In this document: piece after piece, positions 23,401 to 37,660 of the stretch
How positions within the stretch are numbered: position 1 is the stretch's first letter
How the letters are laid out: the number at the start of each line of letters is the position of its first letter
Source: Paragorgia papillata
Lineage: Eukaryota; Cnidaria; Anthozoa; Scleralcyonacea; Coralliidae
DNA length: 64,000 bases
Assembly (NCBI GenBank): GCA_035771165.1
Contig: JAWNZC010000121.1
Span: forward strand, 1 to 64,000
Direction: 5' to 3'
Notes under the pieces: model-generated
Told to the model about the DNA's origin: nothing
Database searches by the model: none
What the model saw: only the letters and a program-made list of their open reading frames with translations
Translations under genes and position numbers: made by a program

Positions 23401-26400
23401 ATAAAGTCTTTTTAGACCTTCTGTGAAAAGGAGAAGGCTGTATTTGGGCTAAAAATATTTTTATTGATTTTTCAAAAAAAATCGGGAAAAAAAAAGTAAA
23501 GGGGTTAGCCTTTACTTTTTGACCGATTTTGGTCATTTTTGAAACTTTTGAGTTAGGGTCAAAAACGGTTAAATAAAGTCTTTTTAGACCTTCTGTGAAA
23601 AGGAGAAGGCTGTATTTGGGCTAAAAATATTTTTTGATTTTTCAAAAAAAATCGGGAAAAAAAAAGTAAAGGGGTTAGCCTTTACTTTTTGACCGATTTT
23701 GGTCATTTTTGAAACTTTTGAGTTAGGGTCAAAAACGGTTAAATAAAGTCTTTTTAGACCTTCTGTGAAAAGGAGAAGGCTGTATTTGGGCTAAAAATCT
23801 TTTTTTGATTTTTCAAAAAAAATCGGGAAAAAAAAAAGTAAAGGGGTTAGCCTTTACTTTTTGACCGATTTTGGTCATTTTTGAAACTTTTGAGTTAGGG
23901 TCAAAAACGGTTAAATAAAGTCTTTTTAGACCTTCTGTGAAAAGGAGAAGGCTGTATTTGGGCTAAAAATATTTTTCTTGATTTTTCAAAAAAAATTGGG
24001 GAAAAAAAAAAGTAAAGGGGTTAGCCTTTACTTTTTGACCGATTTTGGTCATTTTTGAAACTTTTGAGTTAGGGTCAAAAACGGTTAAATAAAGTCTTTT
24101 TAGACCTTCTGTGAAAAGGAGAAGGCTGTATTTGGGCTAAAAATATTTTTATTGACTTTTCTAAAAAAATTGGGAAAAAAAAAGTAAAGGGGTTAGGCTT
24201 TACTTTTTGACCGATTTTGGTCATTTTTGAAACTTTTGAGTTATGGTCAAAAACGGTTAAATAAAGTCTTTTTAGACCTTCTCTGAAAAGGAGAAGGCTG
24301 TATTTGGGCTAAAAATATTTTTCTTGACTTTTCAAAAAAAATCGGGGAAAAAAAAGTAAAGGGGTTAGCCTTTACTTTTTGACCGATTTTGGTCATTTTT
24401 GAAACTTTTGAGTTAGGGTCAAAAACGGTTAAATAAAGGCTTTTTAGACCTTCTGTGAAAAGGAGAAGGCTGTATTTGGGCTAAAAATATTTTTCTTGAT
24501 TTTTCAAAAAAAATTGGGGAAAAAAAAAAAGTAAGGGGTTAGCCTTTACTTTTTGACCGATTTTGGTCATTTTTGAAACTTTTGAGTTAGGGTCAAAAAC
24601 GGTTAAATAAAGTCTTTTTAGACCTTCTGTGAAAAGGAGAAGGCTGTATTTGGGCTAAAAATATTTTTCTTGATTTTCTAAAAAAATCGGGGAAAAAAAA
24701 AGTAAAGGGGTTAGCCTTTACTTTTTGACCGATTTTGGTCATTTTTGAAACTTTTGAGTTAGGGTCAAAAACGGTTAAATAAAGTCTTTTTAGACCTTCT
24801 CTGAAAAGGAGAAGGCTGTATTTGGGCTAAAAATATTTTTCTTGATTTTTCAAAAAAAATCGGGGAAAAAAAAAGTAAAGGGGTTAGCCTTTACTTTTTG
24901 ACCGATTTTGGTCATTTTTGAAACTTTTGAGTTAGGGTCAAAAACGGTTAAATAAAGTCTTTTTAGACCTTCTGTGAAAAGGAGAAGGCTGTATTTGGGC
25001 TAAAAAATATTTTTCTTGATTTTTCAAAAAAAAATCGGGAAAAAAAAAAGTAAAGGGGTTAGCCTTTACTTTTTGACCGATTTTGGTCATTTTTGAAACT
25101 TTTGAGTTAGGGTCAAAAACGGTTAAATAAAGTCTTTTTAGACCTTCTGTGAAAAGGACAAGGCTGTATTTGGGCTAAAAATATTTTTTATTGATTTTCT
25201 AAAAAAATTGGGGAAAAAAAAAAGTAAAGGGGTTAGCCTTTACTTTTTGACCGATTTTGGTCATTTTTGAAACTTTTGAGTTAGGGTCAAAAACGGTTAA
25301 ATAAAGTCTTTTTAGACCTTCTGTGAAAAGGAGAAGGCTGTATTTGGGCTAAAAATATTTTTCTTGATTTTTCAAAAAAAATCGGGAAAAAAAAAGTAAA
25401 GGGGTTAGCCTTTACTTTTTGACCGATTTTGGTCATTTTTGAAACTTTTGAGTTAGGGTCAAAAACGGTTAAATAAAGTCTTTTTAGACCTTCTGTGAAA
25501 AGGAGAAGGCTGTATTTGGGCTAAAAATATTTTTTCTTGATTTTTCAAAAAAAATCGGGGAAAAAAAAAGTAAAGGGGTTAGCCTTTACTTTTTGACCGA
25601 TTTTGGTCATTTTTGAAACTTTTGAGTTAGAGCCAAAAACGGTTAAATAAAGTCTTTTTAGACCTTCTGTGAAAAAGAGAAGGCTGTATTTGGGCTGAAA
25701 ATAATTTTTTCGTTTTATTAAAAAAAATCGGGTAAAAAAAAGTAAAGGGGTTAGCCTTTACTTTTTGACCGATTTTGGTCATTTTTGAAACTTTTGAGTT
25801 AGAGCCAAAAACGGTTAAATAAAGTCTTTTTAGACCTTCTGTGAAAAGGAGAAGGCTGTATTTAGGCTAAAAATATTTTTTTAGATTTTTTAAAAAAAAT
25901 CGGGGAAAAAAAAAGGTAAAGGGGTTAGCCTTTACTTTTTGACCGATTTTGCTCATTTTTGAAACTTTTGAGTTAGGGTCAAAAACGGTTAAATAAAGTC
26001 TTTTTAGACCTTCTGTGAAAAGGAGAAGGCTGTATTTGGGCTAAAAATATTTTTATTGATTTTTCAAAAAAAATCGGGAAAAAAAAAGTAAAGGGGTTAG
26101 CCTTTACTTTTTGACCGATTTTGGTCATTTTTGAAACTTTTGAGTTAGGGTCAAAAACGGTTAAATAAAGTCTTTTTAGACCTTCTGTGAAAAGGAGAAG
26201 GCTGTATTTGGGCTAAAAATATTTTTTATTGATTTTTCAAAAAAAATCGGGAAAAAAAAAGTAAAGGGGTTAGCCTTTACTTTTTGACCGATTTTGGTCA
26301 TTTTTGAAACTTTTGAGTTAGGGTCAAAAACGGTTAAATAAAGTCTTTTTAGACCTTCTGTGAAAAGGAGAAGGCTGTATTTGGGCTAAAAATATTTTTA

Positions 26401-29400
26401 TTGATTTTTAAAAAAAATCGGGAAAAAAAAAAGTAAAGGGGTTAGCCTTTACTTTTTGACCGATTTTGGTCATTTTTGAAACTTTTGAGTTAGGGTCAAA
26501 AACGGTTAAATAAAGTCTTTTTAGACCTTCTGTGAAAAGGAGAAGGCTGTATTTGGGCTAAAAATATTTTTCTTGATTTTTCAAAAAAAAATTCGGGGAA
26601 AAAAAAAGTAAAGGGGTTAGCCTTTACTTTTTGACCGATTTTGGTCATTTTTGAAACTTTTGAGTTAGGGTCAAAAACGGTTAAATAAAGTCTTTTTAGA
26701 CCTTCTGTGAAAAGGAGAAGGCTGTATTTGGGCTAAAAATATTTTTCTTGATTTTTCAAAAAAAATCGGGGAAAAAAAAAGTAAAGGGGTTAGCCTTTAC
26801 TTTTTGACCGATTTTGGTCATTTTTGAAACTTTTGAGTTAGGGTCAAAAACGGTTAAATAAAGTCTTTTTAGACCTTCTGTGAAAAGGAGAAGGCTGTAT
26901 TTGGGCTAAAAATATTTTTCTTGATTTTTCAAAAAAAATCGGGGAAAAAAAAAGTAAAGGGGTTAGCCTTTACTTTTTGACCGATTTTGGTCATTTTTGA
27001 AACTTTTGAGTTAGGGTCAAAAACGGTTAAATAAAGTCTTTTTAGACCTTCTGTGAAAAGGAGAAGGCTGTATTTGGGCTAAAAATATTTTTCTTGATTT
27101 TTCAAAAAAAATCGGGAAAAAAAAAGTAAAGGGGTTAGCCTTTACTTTTTGACCGATTTTGGTCATTTTTGAAACTTTTGAGTTAGGGTCAAAAACGGTT
27201 AAATAAAGTCTTTTTAGACCTTCTGTGAAAAGGAGAAGGCTGTATTTGGGCTAAAAAATATTTTTTTGATTTTTTAAAAAAAATCGGGAAAAAAAAAGTA
27301 AAGGGGTTAGCCTTTACTTTTTGACCGATTTTGGTCATTTTTGAAACTTTTGAGTTAGGGTCAAAAACGGTTAAATAAAGTCTTTTTAGACCTTCTGTGA
27401 AAAGGAGAAGGCTGTATTTGGGCTAAAAATATTTTTCTTGATTTTTCAAAAAAAATCGGGGAAAAAAAAAGTAAAGGGGTTAGCCTTTACTTTTTGACCG
27501 ATTTTGGTCATTTTTGAAACTTTTGAGTTAGGGTCAAAAACGGTTAAATAAAGTCTTTTTAGACCTTCTGTGAAAAGGAGAAGGCTGTATTTGGGCTAAA
27601 AATATTTTTCTTGATTTTTCAAAAAAAATCGGGAAAAAAAAAGTAATGGGGTTAGCCTTTACTTTTTGACCGATTTTGGTCATTTTTGAAACTTTTGAGT
27701 TAGGGTCAAAAACGGTTAAATAAAGTCTTTTTAGACCTTCTGTGAAAAGGAGAAGGCTGTATTTGGGCTAAAAATATTTTTATTGATTTTTCAAAAAAAA
27801 TCGGGGAAAAAAAAAGTAAAGGGGTTAGCCTTTACTTTTTGACCGATTTTGGTCATTTTTGAAACTTTTGAGTTAGGGTCAAAAACGGTTAAATAAAGTC
27901 TTTTTAGACCTTCTGTGAAAAGGAGAAGGCTGTATTTGGGCTAAAAATATTTTTTATTGACTTTTCTAAAAAAATTCGGGAAAAAAAAAAGTAAAGGGGT
28001 TAGCCTTTACTTTTTGACCGATTTTGGTCATTTTTGAAACTTTTGAGTTAGGGTCAAAAACGGTTAAATAAAGTCTTTTTAGACCTTCTGTGAAAAGGAG
28101 AAGGCTGTATTTGGGCTAAAAATATTTTTCTTGATTTTTCAAAAAAAATTGGGGAAAAAAAAAGTAAAGGGGTTAGCCTTTACTTTTTGACCGATTTTGG
28201 TCATTTTTGAAACTTTTGAGTTAGGGTCAAAAACGGTTAAATAAAGTCTTTTTAGACCTTCTGTGAAAAGGAGAAGGCTGTATTTGGGCTAAAAATATTT
28301 TTCTTGATTTTTCAAAAAAAAATCGGGAAAAAAAAGTAAAGGGGTTAGCCTTTACTTTTTGACCGATTTTGGTCATTTTTGAAACTTTTGAGTTAGGGTC
28401 AAAAACGGTTAAATAAAGTCTTTTTAGACCTTCTGTGAAAAGGAGAAGGCTGTATTTGGGCTAAAAATATTTTTATTGATTTTTTTAAAAAAAATCGGGA
28501 AAAAAAAAGTAAAGGGGTTAGCCTTTACTTTTTGACCGATTTTGGTCATTTTTGAAACTTTTGAGTTAGGGTCAAAAACGGTTAAATAAAGTCTTTTTAG
28601 ACCTTCTGTGAAAAGGAGAAGGCTGTATTTGGGCTAAAAATATTTTATTGATTTTTCAAAAAAAATCGAGGAAAAAAAAAGTAAAGGGGTTAGCCTTTAC
28701 TTTTTGACCGATTTTGGTCATTTTTGAAACTTTTGAGTTAGGGTCAAAAACGGTTAAATAAAGTCTTTTTAGACCTTCTGTGAAAAGGAGAAGGCTGTAT
28801 TTGGGCTAAAAATATTTTTATTGATTTTTCAAAAAAAATCGGGAAAAAAAAAGTAAAGGGGTTAGCCTTTACTTTTTGACCGATTTTGGTCATTTTTGAA
28901 ACTTTTGAGTTAGGGTCAAAAACGGTTAAATAAAGTCTTTTTAGACCTTCTGTGAAAAGGAGAAGGCTGTATTTGGGCTAAAAATATTTTTATTGATTTT
29001 TCAAAAAAAATTCGGGAAAAAAAAAGTAAAGGGGTTAGCCTTTACTTTTTCACCGATTTTGGTCATTTTTGAAACTTTTGAGTTAGGGTCAAAAACGACT
29101 AAATAAAGTCTTTTTAGACCATCTGTAAAAAGGAGAAGACTTTATTTGGGCTAAAAAAGTTTTTTTGGATTTTCAAAAAAAATCGGGAAAAAAAAAGTAA
29201 AGGGGTTAGCCTTTACTTTTTGACCGATTTTGGTCATTTTTGAAACTTTTGAGTTAGGGTCAAAAACGGTTAAATAAAGTCTTTTTAGACCATCTGTGAA
29301 AAGGAGAAGGCTGTATTTGGGCTAAAAATATTTTTATTGATTTTTCAAAAAAAATCGGGGAAAAAAAAAGTAAAGGGGTTAGCCTTTACTTTTTGACCGA

Positions 29401-32400
29401 TTTTGGTCATTTTTGAAACTTTTGAGTTAGGGTCAAAAACGGTTAAATAAAGTCTTTTTAGACCTTCTGTGAAAAGGAGAAGGCTGTATTTGGGCTAAAA
29501 ATATTTTTATTGATTTTTCAAAAAAAATTCGGGGAAAAAAAAAAGTAAAGGGGTTAGCCTTTACTTTTTGACCGATTTTGGTCATTTTTGAAACTTTTGA
29601 GAGTTAGGGTCAAAAACGGTTAAATAAAGTCTTTTTAGACCTTCTGTGAAAAGGAGAAGGCTGTATTTGGGCTAAAAATATTTTTATTGATTTTTCGAAA
29701 AAAATCGGGAAAAAAAAGTAAAGGGGTTAGCCTTTACTTTTTGACCGATTTTGGTCATTTTTGAAACTTTTGAGTTAGGGTCAAAAACGGTTAAATAAAG
29801 TCTTTTTAGACCTTCTGTGAAAAGGAGAAGGCTGTATTTGGGCTAAAAATATTTTTCTTGATTTTTCAAAAAAAATCGGGGAAAAAAAAAGTAAAGGGGT
29901 TAGCCTTTACTTTTTGACCGATTTTGGTCATTTTTGAAACTTTTGAGTTAGGGTCAAAAACGGTTAAATAAAGTCTTTTTAGACCTTCTGTGAAAAGGAG
30001 AAGGCTGTATTTGGGCTAAAAATATTTTTCTTGATTTTTCTAAAAAAATTCGGGGAAAAAAAAAGTAAAGGGGTTAGCCTTTACTTTTTGACCGATTTTG
30101 GTCATTTTTGAAACTTTTGAGTTAGGGTCAAAAACGGTTAAATAAAGTCTTTTTAGACCTTCTGTGAAAAGGAGAAGGCTGTATTTGGGCTAAAAATATT
30201 TTTCTTGATTTTTTCAAAAAAAATCGGGGAAAAAAAAAAAAGTAAAGGGGTTAGCCTTTACTTTTTGACCGATTTTGGTCATTTTTGAAACTTTTGAGTT
30301 AGGGTCAAAAACGGTTAAATAAAGTCTTTTTAGACCTTCTGTGAAAAGGAGAAGGCTGTATTTGGGCTAAAAATATTTTTCTTGATTTTTCAAAAAAAAT
30401 CGGGGAAAAAAAAAGTAAAGGGGTTAGCCTTTACTTTTTGACCGATTTTGGTCATTTTTGAAACTTTTGAGTTAGGGTCAAAAACGGTTAAATAAAGTCT
30501 TTTTAGACCTTCTGTGAAAAGGAGAAGGCTGTATTTGGGCTAAAAATATTTTTCTTGATTTTCAAAAAAAATGGGAAAAAAAAAGTAAAGGGGTTAGCCT
30601 TTACTTTTTGACCGATTTTGGTCATTTTTGAAACTTTTGAGTTAGGGTCAAAAACGGTTAAATAAAGTCTTTTTAGACCTTCTGTGAAAAGGAGAAGGCT
30701 GTATTTGGGCTAAAAATATTTTTCTTGATTTTTCAAAAAAATCGGGAAAAAAAAAGTAAAGGGGTTAGCCTTTACTTTTTGACCGATTTTGGTCATTTTT
30801 GAAACTTTTGAGTTAGGGTCAAAAACAGTTAAATAAAGTCTTTTTAGACCTTCTGTGAAAAGGAGAAGGCTGTATTTGGGCTAAAAATATTTTATTGATT
30901 TTTCAAAAAAAAATCGGGAAAAAAAAAGTAAAGGGGTTAGCCTTTACTTTTTGACCGATTTTGGTCATTTTTGAAACTTTTGAGTTAGGGTCAAAAACGG
31001 TTAAATAAAGTCTTTTTAGACCTTCTGTGAAAAGGAGAAGGCTGTATTTGGGCTAAAAATATTTTTTGATTTTTCAAAAAAAATCGGGAAAAAAAAAGTA
31101 AAGGGGTTAGCCTTTACTTTTTGACCGATTTTGGTCATTTTTGAAACTTTTGAGTTAGGGTCAAAAACGGTTAAATAAAGTCTTTTTAGACCTTCTGTGA
31201 AAAGGAGAAGGCTGTATTTGGGCTAAAAATATTTTTATTGATTTTTCAAAAAAAATCGGGAAAAAAAAAGTAAAGGGGTTAGCCTTTACTTTTTGACCGA
31301 TTTTGGTCATTTTTGAAACTTTTGAGTTAGGGTCAAAAACGGTTAAATAAAGTCTTTTTAGACCTTCTGTGAAAAGGAGAAGGCTGTATTTGGGCTAAAA
31401 ATATTTTTATTGATTTTTCAAAAAAAATCGGGAAAAAAAAAGTAAAGGGGTTAGCCTTTACTTTTTGACCGATTTTGGTCATTTTTGAAACTTTTGAGTT
31501 AGGGTCAAAAACGGTTAAATAAAGTCTTTTTAGACCTTCTGTGAAAAGGAGAAGGCTGTATTTGGGCTAAAAATATTTTTTATTGATTTTTCAAAAAAAA
31601 TCGGGAAAAAAAAAAAGTAAAGGGGTTAGCCTTTACTTTTGACCGATTTTGGTCATTTTTGAAACTTTTGAGTTAGGGTCAAAAACGGTTAAATAAAGTC
31701 TTTTTAGACCTTCTGTGAAAAGGAGAAGGCTGTATTTGGGCTAAAAATATTTTTATTGATTTTTCAAAAAAAATCGGGAAAAAAAAAGTAAAGGGGTTAG
31801 CCTTTACTTTTTGACCGATTTTGGTCATTTTTGAAACTTTTGAGTTAGGGTCAAAAACGGTTAAATAAAGTCTTTTTAGACCTTCTGTGAAAAGGAGAAG
31901 GCTGTATTTGGGCTAAAAATATTTTTATTGATTTTTTAAAAAAAATCGGGAAAAAAAAAGTAAAGGGGTTAGCCTTTACTTTTTGACCGATTTTGGTCAT
32001 TTTTGAAACTTTTGAGTTAGGGTCAAAAACGGTTAAATAAAGTCTTTTTAGACCTTCTGTGAAAAGGAGAAGGCTGTATTTGGGCTAAAAATATTTTTCT
32101 TGATTTTTCAAAAAAAATTCGGGAAAAAAAAAAGTAAAGGGGTTAGCCTTTACTTTTTGACCGATTTTGGTCATTTTTGAAACTTTTGAGTTAGGGTCAA
32201 AAACGGTTAAATAAAGTCTTTTTAGACCTTCTGTGAAAAGGAGAAGGCTGTATTTGGGCTAAAAATATTTTTTCTTGATTTTTCAAAAAAAATCGGGAAA
32301 AAAAAAAGTAAAGGGGTTAGCCTTTACTTTTTGACCGATTTTGGTCATTTTTGAAACTTTTGAGTTAGGGTCAAAAACGGTTAAATAAAGTCTTTTTAGA

Positions 32401-35400
32401 CCTTCTGTGAAAAGGAGAAGGCTGTATTTGGGCTAAAAATATTTTTCTTGATTTTTTCAAAAAAAAATCGGGAAAAAAAAAAGTAAAGGGGTTAGCCTTT
32501 ACTTTTTGACCGATTTTGGTCATTTTTGAAACTTTTGAGTTAGGTCAAAAACGGTTAAATAAAGTCTTTTTAGACCTTCTGTGAAAAGGAGAAGGCTGTA
32601 TTTGGGCTAAAAATATTTTTCTTGATTTTTCAAAAAAAAATTGGGGAAAAAAAAAGTAAAGGGGTTAGCCTTTACTTTTTGACCGATTTTGGTCATTTTT
32701 GAAACTTTTGAGTTAGGGTCAAAAACGGTTAAATAAAGTCTTTTTAGACCTTCTGTGAAAAGGAGAAGGCTGTATTTGGGCTAAAAATATTTTTCTTGAT
32801 TTTTCAAAAAAAATCGGGGAAAAAAAAAAGTAAAGGGGTTAGCCTTTACTTTTTGACCGATTTTGGTCATTTTTGAAACTTTTGAGTTAGGGTCAAAAAC
32901 GGTTAAATAAAGTCTTTTTAGACCTTCTGTGAAAAGGAGAAGGCTGTATTTGGGCTAAAAATATTTTTCTTGATTTTTCAAAAAAAATTCGGGAAAAAAA
33001 AAAGTAAAGGGGTTAGCCTTTACTTTTTGACCGATTTTGGTCATTTTTGAAACTTTTGAGTTAGGGTCAAAAACGGTTAAATAAAGTCTTTTTAGACCTT
33101 CTGTGAAAAGGAGAAGGCTGTATTTGGGCTCAAAAAATATTTTTTTGATTTTTCAAAAAAAATCGGGAAAAAAAAAGTAAAGGGGTTAGCCTTTACTTTT
33201 TGACCGATTTTGGTCATTTTTGAAACTTTTGAGTTAGGGTCAAAAACGGTTAAATAAAGTCTTTTTAGACCTTCTGTGAAAAGGAGAAGGCTGTATTTGG
33301 GCTAAAAATATTTTTATTGATTTTTCAAAAAAAATCGGGAAAAAAAAAGTAAAGGGGTTAGCCTTTACTTTTTGACCGATTTTGGTCATTTTTGAAACTT
33401 TTGAGTTAGGGTCAAAAACGGTTAAATAAAGTCTTTTTAGACCTTCTGTGAAAAGGAGAAGGCTTTATTTGGGCTAAAAATATTTTTTTTGACTTTTCGA
33501 AAAAAATCGGGGAAAAAAAAAGTAAAGGGGTTAGCCTTTACTTTTTGACCGATTTTGGTCATTTTTGAAACTTTTGAGTTAGGGTCAAAAACGGTTAAAT
33601 AAAGTCTTTTTAGACCTTCTGTGAAAAGGAGAAGGCTGTATTTGGGCTAAAAATATTTTTCTTGATTTTTCAAAAAAAATCGGGGAAAAAAAAAAAGTAA
33701 AGGGGTTAGCCTTTACTTTTTGACCGATTTTGGTCATTTTTGAAACTTTTGAGTTAGGGTCAAAAACGGTTAAATAAAGTCTTTTTAGACCTTCTGTGAA
33801 AAGGAGAAGGCTGTATTTGGGCTAAAAATATTTTTCTTGATTTTTCAAAAAAAATCGGGGAAAAAAAAAGTAAAGGGGTTAGCCTTTACTTTTTGACCGA
33901 TTTTGGTCATTTTTGAAACTTTTGAGTTAGGGTCAAAAACGGTTAAATAAAGTCTTTTTAGACCTTCTGTGAAAAGGAGAAGGCTGTATTTGGGCTAAAA
34001 ATATTTTTCTTGACTTTTTCAAAAAAAATCGGGGAAAAAAAAAGTAAAGGGGTTAGCCTTTACTTTTTGACCGATTTTGGTCATTTTTGAAACTTTTGAG
34101 TTAGGGTCAAAAACGGTTAAATAAAGTCTTTTTAGACCTTCTGTGAAAAGGAAAAGGCTGTATTTGGGCTAAAAATATTTTTCTTGATTTTTCAAAAAAA
34201 ATTGGGGAAAAAAAAAGTAAAGGGGTTAGCCTTTACTTTTTGACCGATTTTGGTCATTTTTGAAACTTTTGAGTTAGGGTCAAAAACGGTTAAATAAAGT
34301 CTTTTTAGACCTTCTGTGAAAAGGAGAAGGCTGTATTTGGGCTAAAAATATTTTTTCTTGACTTTTCTAAAAAAATTGGGGAAAAAAAAAGTAAAGGGGT
34401 TAGCCTTTACTTTTTGACCGATTTTGGTCATTTTTGAAACTTTTGAGTTTGGGTCAAAAACGGTTAAATAAAGTCTTTTTAGACCTTCTGTGAAAAGGAG
34501 AAGGCTGTATTTGGGCTAAAAATATTTTTCTTGATTTTTCAAAAAAAATCGGGAAGAAAAAAGTAAAGGGGTTAGCCTTTACTTTTTGACCGATTTTGGT
34601 CATTTTTGAAACTTTTGAGTTAGGTCAAAAACGGTTAAATAAAGTCTTTTTAGACCTTCTGTGAAAAGGAGAAGGCTGTATTTGGGCTCAAAAAATGTTT
34701 TTTTGATTTTTCAAAAAAAATCGGGAAAAAAAAAGTAAAGGGGTTAGCCTTTACTTTTTGACCGATTTTGGTCATTTTTGAGTTAGGGTCAAAAACGGTT
34801 AAATAAAGTCTTTTTAGACCTTCTGTGAAAAGGAGAAGGCTGTATTTGGGCTAAAAATATTTTTATTGATTTTTCAAAAAAAATCGGGAAAAAAAAAGTA
34901 AAGGGGTTAGCCTTTACTTTTTGACCGATTTTGGTCATTTTTGAAACTTTTGAGTTAGGGTCAAAAACGGTTAAATAAAGTCTTTTTAGACCTTCTGTGA
35001 AAAGGAGAAGGCTGTATTTGGGCTAAAAATATTTTTATTGATTTTTCAAAAAAAATCGGGAAAAAAAAAGTAAAGGGGTTAGCCTTTACTTTTTGACCGA
35101 TTTTGGTCATTTTTGAAACTTTTGAGTTAGGGTCAAAAACGGTTAAATAAAGTCTTTTGACCTTCTGTGAAAAGGAGAAGGCTGTATTTGGGCTAAAAAT
35201 ATTTTTTCTTGATTTTTCAAAAAAAATCGGGGAAAAAAAAAGTAAAGGGGTTAGCCTTTACTTTTTGACCGATTTTGGTCATTTTTGAAACTTTTGAGTT
35301 AGGGTCAAAAACGGTTAAATAAAGTCTTTTTAGACCTTCTGTGAAAAGGAGAAGGCTGTATTTGGGCTAAAAATATTTTTCTTGATTTTTCAAAAAAAAT

Positions 35401-36899
35401 TGGGGAAAAAAAAAGTAAAGGGGTTAGCCTTTACTTTTTGACCGATTTTGGTCATTTTTGAAACTTTTGAGTTAGGGTCAAAAACGGTTAAATAAAGTCT
35501 TTTTAGACCTTCTGTGAAAAGGAGAAGGCTGTATTTGGGCTAAAAATATTTTTATTGATTTTTCAAAAAAAAATCGGGAAAAAAAAGTAAAGGGGTTAGC
35601 CTTTACTTTTTGACCGATTTTGGTCATTTTTGAAACTTTTGAGTTAGGGTCAAAAACGGTTAAATAAAGTCTTTTTAGACCTTCTGTGAAAAGGAGAAGG
35701 CTGTATTTGGGCTAAAAATATTTTTTTGATTTTTAAAAAAAAATCGGGAAAAAAAAAGTAAAGGGGTTAGCCTTTACTTTTTGACCGATTTTGGTCATTT
35801 TTGAAACTTTTGAGTTAGGGTCAAAAACGGTTAAATAAAGTCTTTTTAGACCTTCTGTGAAAAGGAGAAGGCTGTATTTAGGCTAAAAATATTTTTTTCG
35901 ATTTTATAAAAAAAAATCGGGGAAAAAAAAAGTAAAGGGGTTAGCCTTTACTTTTTGACCGATTTTGGTCATTTTTGAAACTTTTGAGTTAGGGTCAAAA
36001 ACGGTTAAATAAAGTCTTTTTAGACCTTCTGTGAAAAGGACAAGGCTGTATTTAGGCTAAAAATATTTTTATTGATTTTTTCGAAAAAAATCGGGAAAAA
36101 AAAAGTAAAGGGGTTAGCCTTTACTTTTTGACCGATTTTGGCCATTTATAAAACTTTTGGGTTAGGGTCAAAAACGGTTAAATAAAGTCTTTTTAGACCT
36201 TCTGTGAAAAGGAGAAGGCTGTATTTGGGCTAAAAATATATTTTTTGATTTTTTAAAAACAAATTGGGAGAAAAAAAAGTAAAGGGGTTAGCCTTTACTT
36301 TTTGACCGATTTTGGTCATTTTTGAAACTTTTGAGTTAGGGTCAAAAACGGTTAAATAAAGTCTTTTTAGACCTTCTGTGAAAAGGAGAAGGCTGTATTT
36401 GGGCTAAAAATATTTTTCTTGATTTTTCAAAAAAAATTGGGGAAAAAAAAAGTAAAGGGGTTAGCCTTTACTTTTTGACCGATTTTTGGTCATTTTTGAA
36501 ACTTTTGAGTTAGGGTCAAAAACGGTTAAATAAAGTCTTTTTTAGACCTTCTGTGAAAAGGAGAAGGCTGTATTTGGGCTAAAAATATTTTTCTTGATTT
36601 TTCAAAAAAAATTGGGGAAAAAAAAAAAGTAAATGGGGTTAGCCTTTACTTTTTGACCGATTTTGGTCATTTTTGAAACTTTTGAGTTAGGTCAAAAACG
36701 GTTAAATAAAGTCTTTTTAGACCTTCTGTGAAAAGGAGAAGGCTGTATTTGGGCTAAAAATATTTTTTGATTTTTTAAAAAAAATCGGGAAAAAAAAAGT
36801 AAAGGGGTTAGCCTTTACTTTTTGACCGATTTTGGTCATTTTTGAAACTTTTGAGTTAGGGTCAAAACGGTTAAATAAAGTCTTTTTAGACCTTCTGTG

Positions 36900-37660
36900 A
36901 AAAGGAGAAGGCTGTATTTGGGCTAAAAAATATTTTTTGATTTTTCAAAAAAATCGGGAATAAAAAAAGTAAAGGGGTTAGCCTTTACTTTTGACCGATT
37001 TTGGTCATTGAGACTTTTGAGTTAGTCAAAAACGGAAATAAAGTCTTTTTAGACATTCTGTGAAAAGGAGAAAGCTGTATTTGGGCTAAAAATATTTTTT
37101 GATTTTTCAAAAAATTGAAAAAAAAAGTAAAGGGTTAATACTTTTTGACCGATTTGGTCATTTTTGAAACTTTTGAGTTAGGGCCAAAAACGGTTAAATA
37201 AAGTCTTTTAGACCTTCTGTGAAAAGGAGAAGGCTGTATTTGGGTTAAAAATATTTTTATTAATTTTTCGAAAAAAAATCGGGAAAAAAAAGTAAAGGTA
37301 GACTTTTTGACCGATGGTCATTTTTGAAACTTTTGAGTTATCAAAAACGGTTTAAATAAAGTTTTTACTGTAAGGCTGTATTTGGTTTCTTGATTTTTCA
37401 AAAAAAATTGAGTAAAGCCTTTACTTTTTGACCGATTTTGGTCATTTTGAAACTTTTGAGTTAGGGTCAAAAACGGTAAATAAAGGCTTTTTAGACCTTT
37501 TAAAAGGAGAAGGCTGTATTTGGGCTAAAAATATTTTTCTTGATTCTAAAAAAATTGGGAAAAAAAAAGTAAAGGGTTAGGCTTTACTTTTTGAACGATT
37601 TTGGTCATTTTGAAACTTTTGATCTGTGAAAAGGAGAAGGCTGTATTTTTGCTAAAAATA
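36900..37660. other. Deletion-rich monomers near right edge of the satellite
   Basis: Four to five successive monomers lose many 1-20 base pieces (for example gagttagtcaaaaacgg and aaagggttaatac). Near-consensus monomers resume at about 37,665. The cause is either local decay at the array edge or assembly and polishing error. Confidence 0.5.
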
